64,000 nucleotides of DNA from Anthropogastromicrobium aceti (GTDB lineage Bacteria; Bacillota; Clostridia; Lachnospirales; Lachnospiraceae): the NCBI RefSeq assembly GCF_025567095.1, contig NZ_JAOQJH010000016.1, one strand, 5' to 3'. Each line of letters starts with the position of its first letter. The first letter of the stretch is position 1. Shown here in pieces: positions 18,501-26,145 of the stretch. A program made the position numbers and the translations under genes. The notes beneath the pieces were generated by a model. That model was given only the letters and a program-made list of their open reading frames with translations, was not told the origin of the DNA and ran no database searches.

Positions 18501-18734
18501 ATTATTTAGTTTTATTTATTTTCCGTTCCTCTTCTTTATCTTCTTTTGCCTTCGTTAGCTTGCTACTTTTATGTTATCGGTCTTCTACCGTTCTCCTATT
18601 AAACTAACTTCATTTCATTCATCTATCTTTATTCTTCACTACAAACCTTTATGAGACTTGAAAAACATTTATCTGACTTCGTCTGATAATTCTTATTTGT
18701 TTTTCTTTTTTCTTTCTTGCCTATTAGCCTTTCA

Positions 18735-18760
18735 CTACGCCATTGGACTGTACTCCACTT
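18735..18760 (-). repeat. Minigene repeat copy 4
   Basis: GGAG (18753-18756), nine bases, ATG at 18741-18743, GCG, TAG. The core GGAGTACAGTCCAATGG keeps TACAGTCCAATGG intact. Confidence 0.6.
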
Positions 18761-18816
18761 CATACATTTTTGTTCTTCTATGTACTTTCTGCTTTTGTAC
18801 TTTGTACATTTACTTT

Positions 18817-18843
18817 CTATGCCATCGGACTGTACCTCTTTCC
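18817..18843 (-). repeat. Minigene repeat copy 3
   Basis: GAGG (18835-18838), nine bases, ATG at 18823-18825, GCA, TAG. It is preceded by a GCTGAAAAGCAAAA block that also precedes copy 2. Confidence 0.6.
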
Positions 18844-18889
18844 AATCGTTTTGCTTTTCAGCCTTCTTTCTGATCTCTTCTAATACAAC

Positions 18890-18920
18890 TTACCGTCCCA
18901 TTGGTCCGTACCTCTTTTCG
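18890..18920 (-). repeat. Minigene repeat copy 2
   Basis: GAGG (18911-18914), nine bases, ATG at 18899-18901, GGA, CGG, TAA. The core reads GAGGTACGGACCAATGG. Confidence 0.6.
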
Positions 18921-18957
18921 ATCATTTTTGCTTTTCAGCTTTTTTAGATTTTGATTA

Positions 18958-18985
18958 CTATCCCATTGGACTGTACCTCCTTTTT
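18958..18985 (-). repeat. Minigene repeat copy 1
   Basis: AAGGAGG ending at 18976, nine bases, ATG at 18964-18966, GGA, TAG. This copy has the strongest ribosome-binding site of the five. Confidence 0.6.
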
Positions 18986-19049
18986 TAGATTTCTCGTAAG
19001 ATTTATTTCTAATATCTTACTTAAGTTGTTTTTCTTTGTTTGTGACTTC

Positions 19050-19078
19050 ATTATATCCTGTCTTTTTCTATTTGTCAA
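19050..19078 (-). promoter_or_regulatory. Consensus promoter of the minigene-array RNA
   Basis: Minus strand TTGACA (19073-19078), exactly 17 bases, TATAAT (19050-19055). A perfect sigma-A promoter with no gene immediately behind it other than the repeat array. Confidence 0.85.
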
Positions 19079-19178
19079 GTACTTTTTTAAAATATTTTTT
19101 ATTTATTTTCACTGTTTATTTTTCGTTTCGTAATTATCAGAATTTTCTAACAATTTTAGTGGGGCAGCTATTCACAAT

Positions 19179-19207
19179 CCGCTTAGTGCTCCGCGCACTT
19201 GAAGCGG
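19179..19207. repeat. Unassigned imperfect hairpin
   Basis: CCGCTT-AGTGC and GCACT-TG-AAGCGG pair over 11 bases with a 2-base bulge. It lies between the terminator of the secreted-protein gene and the promoter of the array RNA and lacks a T-run. It may be a remnant of a small repeat element. Confidence 0.4.
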
Positions 19208-19226
19208 GGTAATGCTTATCTACGTT

Positions 19227-19255
19227 CAAAAAGAGGAGGGATTTCTCCCTCCTCT
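19227..19255 (-). terminator. Terminator of the secreted beta-propeller-like gene
   Basis: AGAGGAGGGA and TCCCTCCTCT form a perfect 10-bp stem with a GAAA loop, followed by TTTTTG on the minus strand. Confidence 0.85.
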
Positions 19256-19264
19256 GGCTGCTTA

Positions 19265-20707
19265 TCAGAAGCCCTTCAGCTTGAAAATAATTGTTTCATA
19301 GCATGAATTATCTTCGCGTTGATCTGTAATCGCAACGATCACATTTCCCTCTTCATCCATGCAGGTTCCGTTTACATATGGCCAATTTAAAGTTCCAAAT
19401 AATTCTTCATAAGAAACCTCTTTGAGGATCGCACCATCAAAACCAACAAAGATTACATTTTCCATCCAACTGTCAAATATAACCCAGCCATTTTGTGTCT
19501 GCTCAAATGCAGATACACCTTCTAACATACCGCTTTCTGTATCTGTTGAACTAATTGTCATCACTTCATTCCAATTATTATCATAGATATTAAGCAATGT
19601 CTCTGATTCCTTATATCCACATACTGCCTGATAGTCCTTTGTTACACTGACTGAATTGATACCCTCAACTGGATCAATTACACGTTCTTTATTAGTTCCT
19701 GTTTCAAAGTCGTATTCTGTAATACTGTTGCTGTAGCTCCATCCAACTGCTTTCTTTCCTGATGGATGCAGTGACACCATTACGCAGTAATTAAGCAGCA
19801 CTTCATCCTCTTCTGTACCCCATCGAACAAGCGGTCCGCAATTTCCAAGTGCATACAGATTTCCATCTTCGTCTCCAAAGATATTTTCAACATCAAAATC
19901 AAAATAGACATCTCCTTCATATGCGAGTCCTCCATCTTCATCACTGTACTCGCTAACGTCTCCATCTGTAAGTACATAATACCAGCCGCCTGATTTTGCT
20001 ACTTTTGAATATCCATTATTGAAGGTAGGATATACAGTATCAATTGGAAGATATTCTGCTTCAACTGTGAAATTTCCTACTTGAACTGGTTCTGTATCTT
20101 TTGGAACATATACCTCTCCATCCCAATACCATGGTGTTTTTGTTTTAGTGTATTCCTTTTTATGGAATGTAACATTATCTATCAGTTCTGTTACACGAGG
20201 ATCCTCAGGATCTCCATATACCATAATTTTTGCATACATAGCAGATTCTTGATCGTATCCAAAAAATGCTTTGTAATAATCATTTTCTCCCTGGACAAAT
20301 TCCATTCCTCCGATTGAAACAGTTTCGCAGGAATCCTCTACAATCACATCATAAGCATTAATTCCAAAATCATACAGCTCAGATGCATAGTCAAGCGGGG
20401 TATTGATGCTTGCATTAATTCGCACGTAAATTCCATCATCCGGAATACTTAACTCCACATAAGATCCATAATCTGAACTATATGAGTACTCACTATATTC
20501 CCAGTCCGAACTGTATCTAACTGTCACATGAATCTGCTCTGCTTCCTCAAATTGCTTTTCTGCTTCTGTCGGAGTGGTCTCCCCCGTCGTATTTACTTTG
20601 CTTCCATGTGTCTTTCCCGTAGACACTGTCTCTGCCTGTGCACATAAAACACCAGACATGACCATAATAATAGCTAAAATCCACGCTGCGTACACTTTTT
20701 TTCTCAT
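19265..20707 (-). CDS. Secreted protein of unknown function, propeller-like C-terminal half
   Basis: The 480-residue protein starts MRKKVYAAWILAIIMVM and has a signal peptide with a likely cut after 'CAQA'. A Thr-rich spacer is followed by an acidic, Tyr-rich N-terminal domain ('YSEYSYSSDYGSYVEL') and repeated aromatic/Asp/Gly strands such as 'DEDGNLYALGNCGPLVRW' and 'DEEGNVIVAITD', which read like beta-propeller blades. No sortase motif, lipobox or membrane anchor is visible, so it should be released. I do not recognise a family. It lies 105 bases after the LuxR regulator gene and has its own terminator; the start has GGAGAGG upstream. Confidence 0.8.
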   Translation of the reverse strand: MRKKVYAAWILAIIMVMSGVLCAQAETVSTGKTHGSKVNTTGETTPTEAEKQFEEAEQIHVTVRYSSDWEYSEYSYSSDYGSYVELSIPDDGIYVRINASINTPLDYASELYDFGINAYDVIVEDSCETVSIGGMEFVQGENDYYKAFFGYDQESAMYAKIMVYGDPEDPRVTELIDNVTFHKKEYTKTKTPWYWDGEVYVPKDTEPVQVGNFTVEAEYLPIDTVYPTFNNGYSKVAKSGGWYYVLTDGDVSEYSDEDGGLAYEGDVYFDFDVENIFGDEDGNLYALGNCGPLVRWGTEEDEVLLNYCVMVSLHPSGKKAVGWSYSNSITEYDFETGTNKERVIDPVEGINSVSVTKDYQAVCGYKESETLLNIYDNNWNEVMTISSTDTESGMLEGVSAFEQTQNGWVIFDSWMENVIFVGFDGAILKEVSYEELFGTLNWPYVNGTCMDEEGNVIVAITDQREDNSCYETIIFKLKGF

Positions 20708-20765
20708 AGGCCTCTCCTTTCTGAGCTTAATTGTTGTCTCACTTTTGCTATATCTTTGTTCTTTT

Positions 20766-20771
20766 AGTATA
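20766..20771 (-). promoter_or_regulatory. Possible -10 element for the secreted-protein gene
   Basis: TATACT on the minus strand about 60 bases before the ATG at 20707; the -35 position has only TTCTTT at 17 bases. It may need activation, possibly by the LuxR-type regulator encoded just upstream. Confidence 0.35.
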
Positions 20772-20812
20772 TACAATTCCTACGAGAAAAAGAATACTCT
20801 TTTGTGTACTTT

Positions 20813-21457
20813 TTAATATCCTGGTGTTACTAATCCCAGACGGCTTGCCGCAACTGCCAGCTCTGTGCGATTTCGATAACCTGTCATATCCTTTAAATGT
20901 GATATATATTTTTTTACAGTGTATACTGAAAGATGAAGCGTCTTTGCAATCTCTTCATCCATTTTTCCTGCTGATAACTCTCTCAAAACATTCATATGCT
21001 GCCAGTCAATCTCTGTGCTCCATGCATTCCCAATCTTAACAACTGGTATTTCATCCGGATAAACATTTTCTCCGTTAAGAACTGCGCAAATTGCCGCAGT
21101 AATCTCACTGTCATCAGAAAGTTTGTAGCAGAATCCCTCGATTTTTGCCTCACGCGCTCTTCGTAAAAGTTCCGGATCAAGCTGCGATGTCAAGATAAGA
21201 ATTTTCACAGCCGGAAAATTTTTTTTAATTTTAACAGCAGCCTCTAGTCCACTAGCATTCATTGCCGTGCAGACATCCATTAAAATCAGATCAATATGTT
21301 CACGGCAGCAATATGCCTCTGCCATCAGCGCATTTTCAATCACATATGATATACAGATTTCCTCCATCCTATCTAACATCATTTCCAGATGGCGCGCTGC
21401 CATTGGATCATCCTCTACAATCATTGTGCGATATTTTTTTCTTTTTGTATTTACCAT
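20813..21457 (-). CDS. LuxR/NarL-family response regulator
   Basis: The 214-residue protein has a receiver domain with 'TMIVEDDPMAARHLEMML' and the phospho-acceptor Asp in 'DLILMDVCTAMNASGLEA'. The C-terminal GerE helix-turn-helix is 'LSAGKMDEEIAKTLHLSVYT VKKYISHLKD'. I start it at MVNTKRKKYRTM (21457), where AAGGCAGG precedes the ATG; the frame is open to 21487. It pairs with the HisKA_3-type kinase directly upstream, from which it is separated by a 17-bp perfect inverted repeat. Confidence 0.92.
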   Translation of the reverse strand: MVNTKRKKYRTMIVEDDPMAARHLEMMLDRMEEICISYVIENALMAEAYCCREHIDLILMDVCTAMNASGLEAAVKIKKNFPAVKILILTSQLDPELLRRAREAKIEGFCYKLSDDSEITAAICAVLNGENVYPDEIPVVKIGNAWSTEIDWQHMNVLRELSAGKMDEEIAKTLHLSVYTVKKYISHLKDMTGYRNRTELAVAASRLGLVTPGY

Positions 21458-21485
21458 ATGCCTGCCTTTCTGCGCTTTTGCGCTC

Positions 21486-21525
21486 AAACTTATCTGTACC
21501 TTTGCTAGAAGGTACAGATAAGTTT
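21486..21525. repeat. Perfect 17-bp inverted repeat at the kinase/regulator junction
   Basis: AAACTTATCTGTACCTT (21486-21502), six bases, then its exact reverse complement (21509-21525). The kinase stop codon TAG lies in the loop and its last residues are encoded by one arm. There is no T-run, so it is not a standard terminator; it could slow 3'-5' decay or alter the ratio of kinase to regulator. Confidence 0.8.
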
Positions 21526-22494
21526 AACAGTAAGGCTAAACCTTGGCGTCCATTCAATTGTGACCACTCCTCCAGCTGCCTCAATCTGCCTGATCAAACC
21601 TGCCAGTCCACCGACTGGTTCTATTGGTCCCTTCGGCTTATTTCCATCATTTTGAAAGCTCAATATTTGCCATCCATTTTCTTTTTTACTTTCGATTCGA
21701 AGCTTCCGTGCATCTGCGTGACGAACTGCATTTGTAAGTGCCTCTGCTGCAATTTTCACTGCGAGTTCCCGAATTTCCTGCTCTTTTGGAAAATCTCCTA
21801 AAAACACAAGTTTCACACCTACTGCATTTGCTGTCTGAATCAGATACGTAAGCGGATCTTTTGTCTTTGTACGCCACTCTCCTAAATCGAAAATCGTAAT
21901 TGTTTTTTTCCAGGAATCTAATGCTTCCAAAACAGCATCCTCACCTTTATCATCCAAAAGTGCTCGTCTTGTCTGCATAAGTGTTCTTCCAAGCTCATCA
22001 TGAAAGCGCATCTTTGCCTGAAGCAATTCCTCATCTCTTGCTGCCTTCACAATCTGCTTTTGATATTCCTGAAGGCGTTTTCTAATCTGAAATAATGACT
22101 TATTTTTTCGTTCCTGCTCACACAAAAGTCCATACAGATCCGTCGTATCTGCTGATGTAATCTCAACGATTTCTTCGCCGTCCAACTTCAATATTGACCT
22201 TGTAAATGTTCTGCACTCTCCATTTGCAAAGCGGATCAAGTATTGATTTTCTTTTGTAAGCTCTGGCCGTTTTTCGCACACAATTCCATTTTGCAAGTTT
22301 CCGTCTGCAATTCTGTCCCAAAAATATGTTGCATTTTGCAGCGACTCTCCTATAAGCCTATAGCTTAACGATTCCATCATTCGATTTAAAAATAACACAT
22401 TTCCTGATTGAGCCGCAAAGCATAGCCCCATTGGAAGATTATCACCGCCTTCCTTGATCGCTGCTCTGCGATTTTGAAACAGATTTCTCCACAT
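21505..22494 (-). CDS. Soluble PAS-domain histidine kinase (HisKA_3 class)
   Basis: The 329-residue protein has no membrane segments. The N-terminal half looks like a PAS domain ('LPMGLCFAAQSGNVLFLNRM'). A coiled coil leads to the dimerisation/phospho-acceptor motif 'MRFHDELGRTLMQTRRALL', then a HATPase domain with N-box 'AAEALTNAVRHADARKL' and G-box 'GGLAGLIRQIEAAGG'. This is the NarX/DesK class, which phosphorylates LuxR regulators such as the one downstream. It overlaps the upstream membrane-protein gene by 53 bases if begun at 22494; a shorter start at 22431 (MGLCFAAQ) avoids this but trims the PAS domain. The input probably comes from the membrane partner. Confidence 0.85.
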   Translation of the reverse strand: MWRNLFQNRRAAIKEGGDNLPMGLCFAAQSGNVLFLNRMMESLSYRLIGESLQNATYFWDRIADGNLQNGIVCEKRPELTKENQYLIRFANGECRTFTRSILKLDGEEIVEITSADTTDLYGLLCEQERKNKSLFQIRKRLQEYQKQIVKAARDEELLQAKMRFHDELGRTLMQTRRALLDDKGEDAVLEALDSWKKTITIFDLGEWRTKTKDPLTYLIQTANAVGVKLVFLGDFPKEQEIRELAVKIAAEALTNAVRHADARKLRIESKKENGWQILSFQNDGNKPKGPIEPVGGLAGLIRQIEAAGGVVTIEWTPRFSLTVKLICTF

Positions 22495-24145
22495 GAATTA
22501 TCCACTCATCCTCTTCCATAATAACCTTATATCGGGTATTTTCATCAAACGCTGACTGTACCTGCTCGATCATTACTGGTTGTCCATTATTTTTTTCTAA
22601 TCTTTGCGCAATCATTATTCTAAGTGTAAGATTTCCATTGTCTGTGCTTATTCTAACAAAAATAGTTTCCATTGTCTTTAAAAACAACTCTATAATCTGT
22701 TCAAAGCAATCATACATCTGCAGTACTAATAAAAATGGTACCTTGCCCTCTTTTGTGCAAAAAACATCACCGTCAATTCCAGCCCATTTCATGTTGTCAA
22801 CTGACTCTCTAATGCAAAATAAAAGCTCATCTAGCAAAATTTGATCATTTTTTTGCCCCAAAAACAAAAGATTGCAACGGCGCTTCATATAAGTTCCAAT
22901 TACGCTGATCTTAAAAAGCTGTTCTCTCGCTGTATTCTCTTTTTTTTCTAAAAGCTCAGACGCAATTTGCTGAATTGTTTTTTTCATATCAGCTTCTATC
23001 CTGTCATAAAGCTGCGTCTGAGCTGCAATTTTGGCCTGCTTTTCTTCTATTTCATTTTCTGCCTTTAACAATGCATTGCTGACTTCAAGCTCTTTCTCGC
23101 TTTTTTGAAGTGACTCTAGCAATGTATTAAGAAGAGATATATCCTCCTGCCAGACTACAAAACCTCCCTTTATTGCCCCTGCCTTGACGCGGATATTTTT
23201 TTCTGTGCAGCATCCTGTCTGCATTGCCTGCCTAACCATCTGCTCAGATAATAACGAGCTATTATGACTACTTGCCAGTATACTCGCATCATTTCGTCTG
23301 ATCTGTGCATTTAGCGTGCTGCCATTAAAAAATTGTTCATAACCTGTATTGACTGGAATGAGACCACTCCACATACAACATGTAATAGAAATCATCACAA
23401 GCTGACAGATTACTGATGTCATATCTCCTGCTATTAATCTTAAAGCTTGTATTTTGGCAATATACGATATAGCATAAATTCCAATCAGAAGAATTGGCAC
23501 AAACGGCAGAAGCTTTCTCTTTTTGCTGTGTGGTACCTTTGCACCTCGCATCATAAATAATAATGTCATGCACATACATACAGCTACCCATATCATTACT
23601 ATATAATATCCCCACGAATAATGATACTGATCATCTGACCAGAAGGTTTCCTCTCCAAATGAAAAAACAGCCTGATGAACATCATTTGTCATTACAAGTA
23701 CAAAAAGTGCAGTACTAACCCCTGCTGCAAAAACGCTCCATAACGGCAGTCTGTAATCCTCTGATTTTCTAATGTGAAGCGATGTGTACAAACAAAAAAG
23801 AGGAATAAAAATCATTGGAAGATAATAGCTGTACCACAAATATCTTCCCCATACAGATGTATTTGGCAGCCTAAATTTTACTGTGCGCACAATCATCCAG
23901 AAAAGCATAAGAAAGACTATCGCACTTAGCCATCTTTTTACTGTGCGCACGACAACATGACGGCGCAGCAAGATGCCCCAGACAATATATGTAATAAAAT
24001 AAATTGCTGTGCGTCCATCACTTAGCCACACAGATAATTTTAAATTTGTGGTCAGGCGCGCCACATGGCGAAAAATCACAGCTGCTGCTACTGCCAGAAT
24101 CCATATGGTCACAAGTGCCACTTTTCGTATTCGTTCTCTCCCCAA
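22442..24145 (-). CDS. 7TM-domain histidine-kinase-like membrane sensor, degenerate kinase
   Basis: The 567-residue protein has about seven or eight hydrophobic segments in its first 260 residues, like the histidine-kinase N-terminal 7TM domain. A PAS-like piece follows ('GGFVVWQEDISLLNTLLESL'), then a long coiled coil (about 350-430) and a C-terminal region with the layout of a HATPase domain but without a recognisable H-box, N-box or G-box. The next gene supplies a proper kinase, so this looks like the sensing half of a split system. The only in-frame initiator near the start is TTG at 24145, with AGAGGG eight bases upstream. Confidence 0.75.
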   Translation of the reverse strand: MGRERIRKVALVTIWILAVAAAVIFRHVARLTTNLKLSVWLSDGRTAIYFITYIVWGILLRRHVVVRTVKRWLSAIVFLMLFWMIVRTVKFRLPNTSVWGRYLWYSYYLPMIFIPLFCLYTSLHIRKSEDYRLPLWSVFAAGVSTALFVLVMTNDVHQAVFSFGEETFWSDDQYHYSWGYYIVMIWVAVCMCMTLLFMMRGAKVPHSKKRKLLPFVPILLIGIYAISYIAKIQALRLIAGDMTSVICQLVMISITCCMWSGLIPVNTGYEQFFNGSTLNAQIRRNDASILASSHNSSLLSEQMVRQAMQTGCCTEKNIRVKAGAIKGGFVVWQEDISLLNTLLESLQKSEKELEVSNALLKAENEIEEKQAKIAAQTQLYDRIEADMKKTIQQIASELLEKKENTAREQLFKISVIGTYMKRRCNLLFLGQKNDQILLDELLFCIRESVDNMKWAGIDGDVFCTKEGKVPFLLVLQMYDCFEQIIELFLKTMETIFVRISTDNGNLTLRIMIAQRLEKNNGQPVMIEQVQSAFDENTRYKVIMEEDEWIIHVEKSVSKSQSSDQGRR

Positions 24146-24203
24146 TGTTCTGCCCTCTCGCTGTACTTGTATGTGTCATCTGCCGCTTAAGCACATTTTT
24201 TCA

Positions 24204-25265
24204 TCACAGCTTCACAACCTGATGACCTGCCGCTTTAAGCAAGCGATTCATAACAGCAAAGCCGCAGCCACTTGTATCAAAGCTCTCCGAGTAAATAAAA
24301 TCTACATTTTCTTCATCAAAATCTCTAAGCGCCCTAAACAGATTATGAGCAACACTATCCATTGAAATACGGCTTCCAACTGAAATAACTACATCTGCCT
24401 GATACGAATCTTTTGACTCATCTGTTGCCATGATTCCAATACGAAGCCCCTGCTCTCTCTTCTTTTTTGCCTCCTCATTGATATAAGTAATCACCTTGTC
24501 CTGCGCACCTTCCACTAAAACCATAGATGCCTTTGGCGCATAATGGCGATACTTCATGCCTGGAGCTTTAGGATGCACATCCTTTCCTACCTGACGATAA
24601 ACTGCGGCATCTGTCTCTACTGCGCCTAATACCTTCTGCAGCATCTCTGGTGTTACAAAGCCAGGGCGAAGAAGCATTGGCACTTCTCCAGTCAGATCAA
24701 TAATCGTCGATTCTACACCAATTCCAACATCACCGCCATCAATGATCATTTCAATTCGTCCATTCATATCTTCAATTACATGGCTTGCGCTTGTCGGACT
24801 TGGGCGTCCTGAAAGATTTGCACTTGGCGCTGCAATTGGCATCTTACATTCCTGCAATAATGCCCTGGCCACCAAATGGGACGGCATGCGAATCGCAACA
24901 GTATCAAGACCGCCTGTTGTCTCGTATGGAATATTGTCAGCCTTTGGCAAAATCATGGTCAATGGTCCTGGCCAAAATACATCTGCAAGTGCTTCTGCAC
25001 GTGCAATAATCTTTTCGTTATCTGTCTTTATAAGCGGATAGAACTGTTCCATATCAGCGATATGCAAAATCAATGGATTGTCAGATGGACGCCCTTTTGC
25101 AGCATAGATTTTCTTTGATGCCTCCTTATTTAATCCATTTCCGCCAAGACCATATACAGTCTCAGTTGGAAATGCAACAAGACCGCCCTGTGCCCACACA
25201 TCTGCGGCTTCTTTTGCGGTTGCTTCTATATTTTCTTTTGTTATATGAATAATTTTTGTCTCCAT
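24204..25265 (-). CDS. ywlC: L-threonylcarbamoyladenylate synthase (Sua5/YwlC type)
   Basis: The 353-residue protein makes threonylcarbamoyl-AMP from Thr, bicarbonate and ATP for the universal t6A37 tRNA modification. The YrdC domain (about 10-200) has 'LVAFPTETVYGLGGNGL', 'KGRPSDNPLILHI', 'PGPLTMIL' and 'PIAAPSANLSGRPSPTSA'. The linker 'APGMKYRHYAPKA' and a C-terminal Sua5 domain make it the two-domain Sua5 form. The ATG at 25265 has GGA upstream. The 7TM sensor gene begins 58 bases downstream on the same strand. Confidence 0.95.
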   Translation of the reverse strand: METKIIHITKENIEATAKEAADVWAQGGLVAFPTETVYGLGGNGLNKEASKKIYAAKGRPSDNPLILHIADMEQFYPLIKTDNEKIIARAEALADVFWPGPLTMILPKADNIPYETTGGLDTVAIRMPSHLVARALLQECKMPIAAPSANLSGRPSPTSASHVIEDMNGRIEMIIDGGDVGIGVESTIIDLTGEVPMLLRPGFVTPEMLQKVLGAVETDAAVYRQVGKDVHPKAPGMKYRHYAPKASMVLVEGAQDKVITYINEEAKKKREQGLRIGIMATDESKDSYQADVVISVGSRISMDSVAHNLFRALRDFDEENVDFIYSESFDTSGCGFAVMNRLLKAAGHQVVKL

Positions 25266-25305
25266 TTTGTTATGGTCCTTTTATTGTATTTTCGGATTAA
25301 TATTA

Positions 25306-26067
25306 TCATAATCTCTTTTCATTCGCAAGGTATTCTAATATTCCCTGCCCTATTGCTTTTGCTATTGACTTTTGATAGGCTGGCGTTGCGAGAAGCTTTG
25401 CCTCCTCCCAGTTACTTAAAAAGCCACACTCACAAATCACAAGAGGCATTGGCGAATGAACAAGCAGATAATATTCTCCGTTTGGCTTTATTGTTCTTGT
25501 ATTTTCATCTCCAATTACAAGATCAAAAGCTTCCTGTATACTTGCAGCAAGCTTTTTCCCTTCTGCTGAATCCTTATAATAAAACACCTGTGGTCCTTTG
25601 ACTGATTCCTGTGTATAACTATTCTGGTGAATGCTCACTGCTATATCTGCATCACAGTCAGTCATTATCTGAATACGCTTTTTCATATCTGTAAGTTTTT
25701 TATTGCGGTCTGATGGCTGATACAGCGGACTGTCATCTTCCCTTGTCATGACTACATTAATTCCTTCCTTTTCAAGAAACTCTTTTACATACTTTGCAAT
25801 CTCCAGATTAATATCTTTCTCAAACACCTGGTTTATTCCAACCTTGCCTGAATCATCTGCCCCATGTCCGGCATCAAGAATCACCGTTACTGTTTTTTGT
25901 GGAACTGCCGATACCTGCTGTATCTTTTTTGTGGTGGCTGCCGGCATTACGTATGCCAATGAAAGAATCAAAAGCATCATTATAAATTTTGCTGTCTGTT
26001 TCACGCTGACCTCATATTTTATCATTCTCTTTTCTAGTATATTGACATTACCCATATACTTATCCAT
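25306..26067 (-). CDS. N-acetylmuramoyl-L-alanine amidase, CwlD-like
   Basis: The Amidase_3 protein has zinc ligands in 'VILDAGHGADDSGKVG' and 'AVSIHQNSY', a Glu between them ('EKDINLEIAKYV'), and the catalytic Glu near 'LVICECGFLSN'. It cleaves the MurNAc-L-Ala bond in peptidoglycan. One N-terminal hydrophobic segment ('FIMMLLILSLAYVMPAA') serves as signal or anchor. Size and single-domain layout resemble CwlD of spore-cortex synthesis, but that role is inference. The start is uncertain: ATG 26067 lacks a good ribosome site, ATG 26025 is weak, and an internal GTG a few codons later has GAGGT four bases upstream. Confidence 0.87.
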   Translation of the reverse strand: MDKYMGNVNILEKRMIKYEVSVKQTAKFIMMLLILSLAYVMPAATTKKIQQVSAVPQKTVTVILDAGHGADDSGKVGINQVFEKDINLEIAKYVKEFLEKEGINVVMTREDDSPLYQPSDRNKKLTDMKKRIQIMTDCDADIAVSIHQNSYTQESVKGPQVFYYKDSAEGKKLAASIQEAFDLVIGDENTRTIKPNGEYYLLVHSPMPLVICECGFLSNWEEAKLLATPAYQKSIAKAIGQGILEYLANEKRL

Positions 26068-26090
26068 ATTTTGCAGTGCTTCTTAAGACA

Positions 26091-26128
26091 AAAACGTTCA
26101 GGTCATATATTGCTGACCTGAACGTTTT
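26091..26128. terminator. Terminator after the GH18 gene, usable in both directions
   Basis: AAAACGTTCAGGTC and GACCTGAACGTTTT form a perfect 14-bp stem with a 10-base loop. On the minus strand the stem runs on into GTTTTTGTC. Confidence 0.8.
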
Positions 26129-26145
26129 ATCTTATGGCTTATTCA

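Larger units (their letters stand above)
18426..19043 (-). ncRNA. Candidate novel RNA carrying five ribosome-site/minimal-ORF repeats
   Basis: A roughly 620-base purine-rich transcript is bounded by a consensus promoter (19050-19078) and a strong terminator (18426-18462). It contains no ordinary ORF. Five copies of a motif near GAGGTACAGTCCAATGG occur, each with GAGG or GGAG exactly nine bases before an ATG. Each ATG is closed at once by an in-frame stop: ATG-GGA-TAG (18966), ATG-GGA-CGG-TAA (18901), ATG-GCA-TAG (18825), ATG-GCG-TAG (18743), and ATG-GAT-GAA-ATA-GTT-TGA (18482). The 5' end has a GTAAGAT/ATCTTAC hairpin near 18996-19020. I know no described family with this layout. It may titrate ribosomes or an RNA-binding regulator. 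Confidence 0.6.

Noticed and set aside
18658..19133. Several plus-strand frames rich in Phe, Leu and Ser
   Set aside because: They arise from the pyrimidine-rich complement of the minigene-array RNA; no ribosome sites.
22700..23100. Functional HATPase domain in the 7TM kinase-like protein
   Set aside because: The region has the right length, but N-box and G-box motifs could not be identified.
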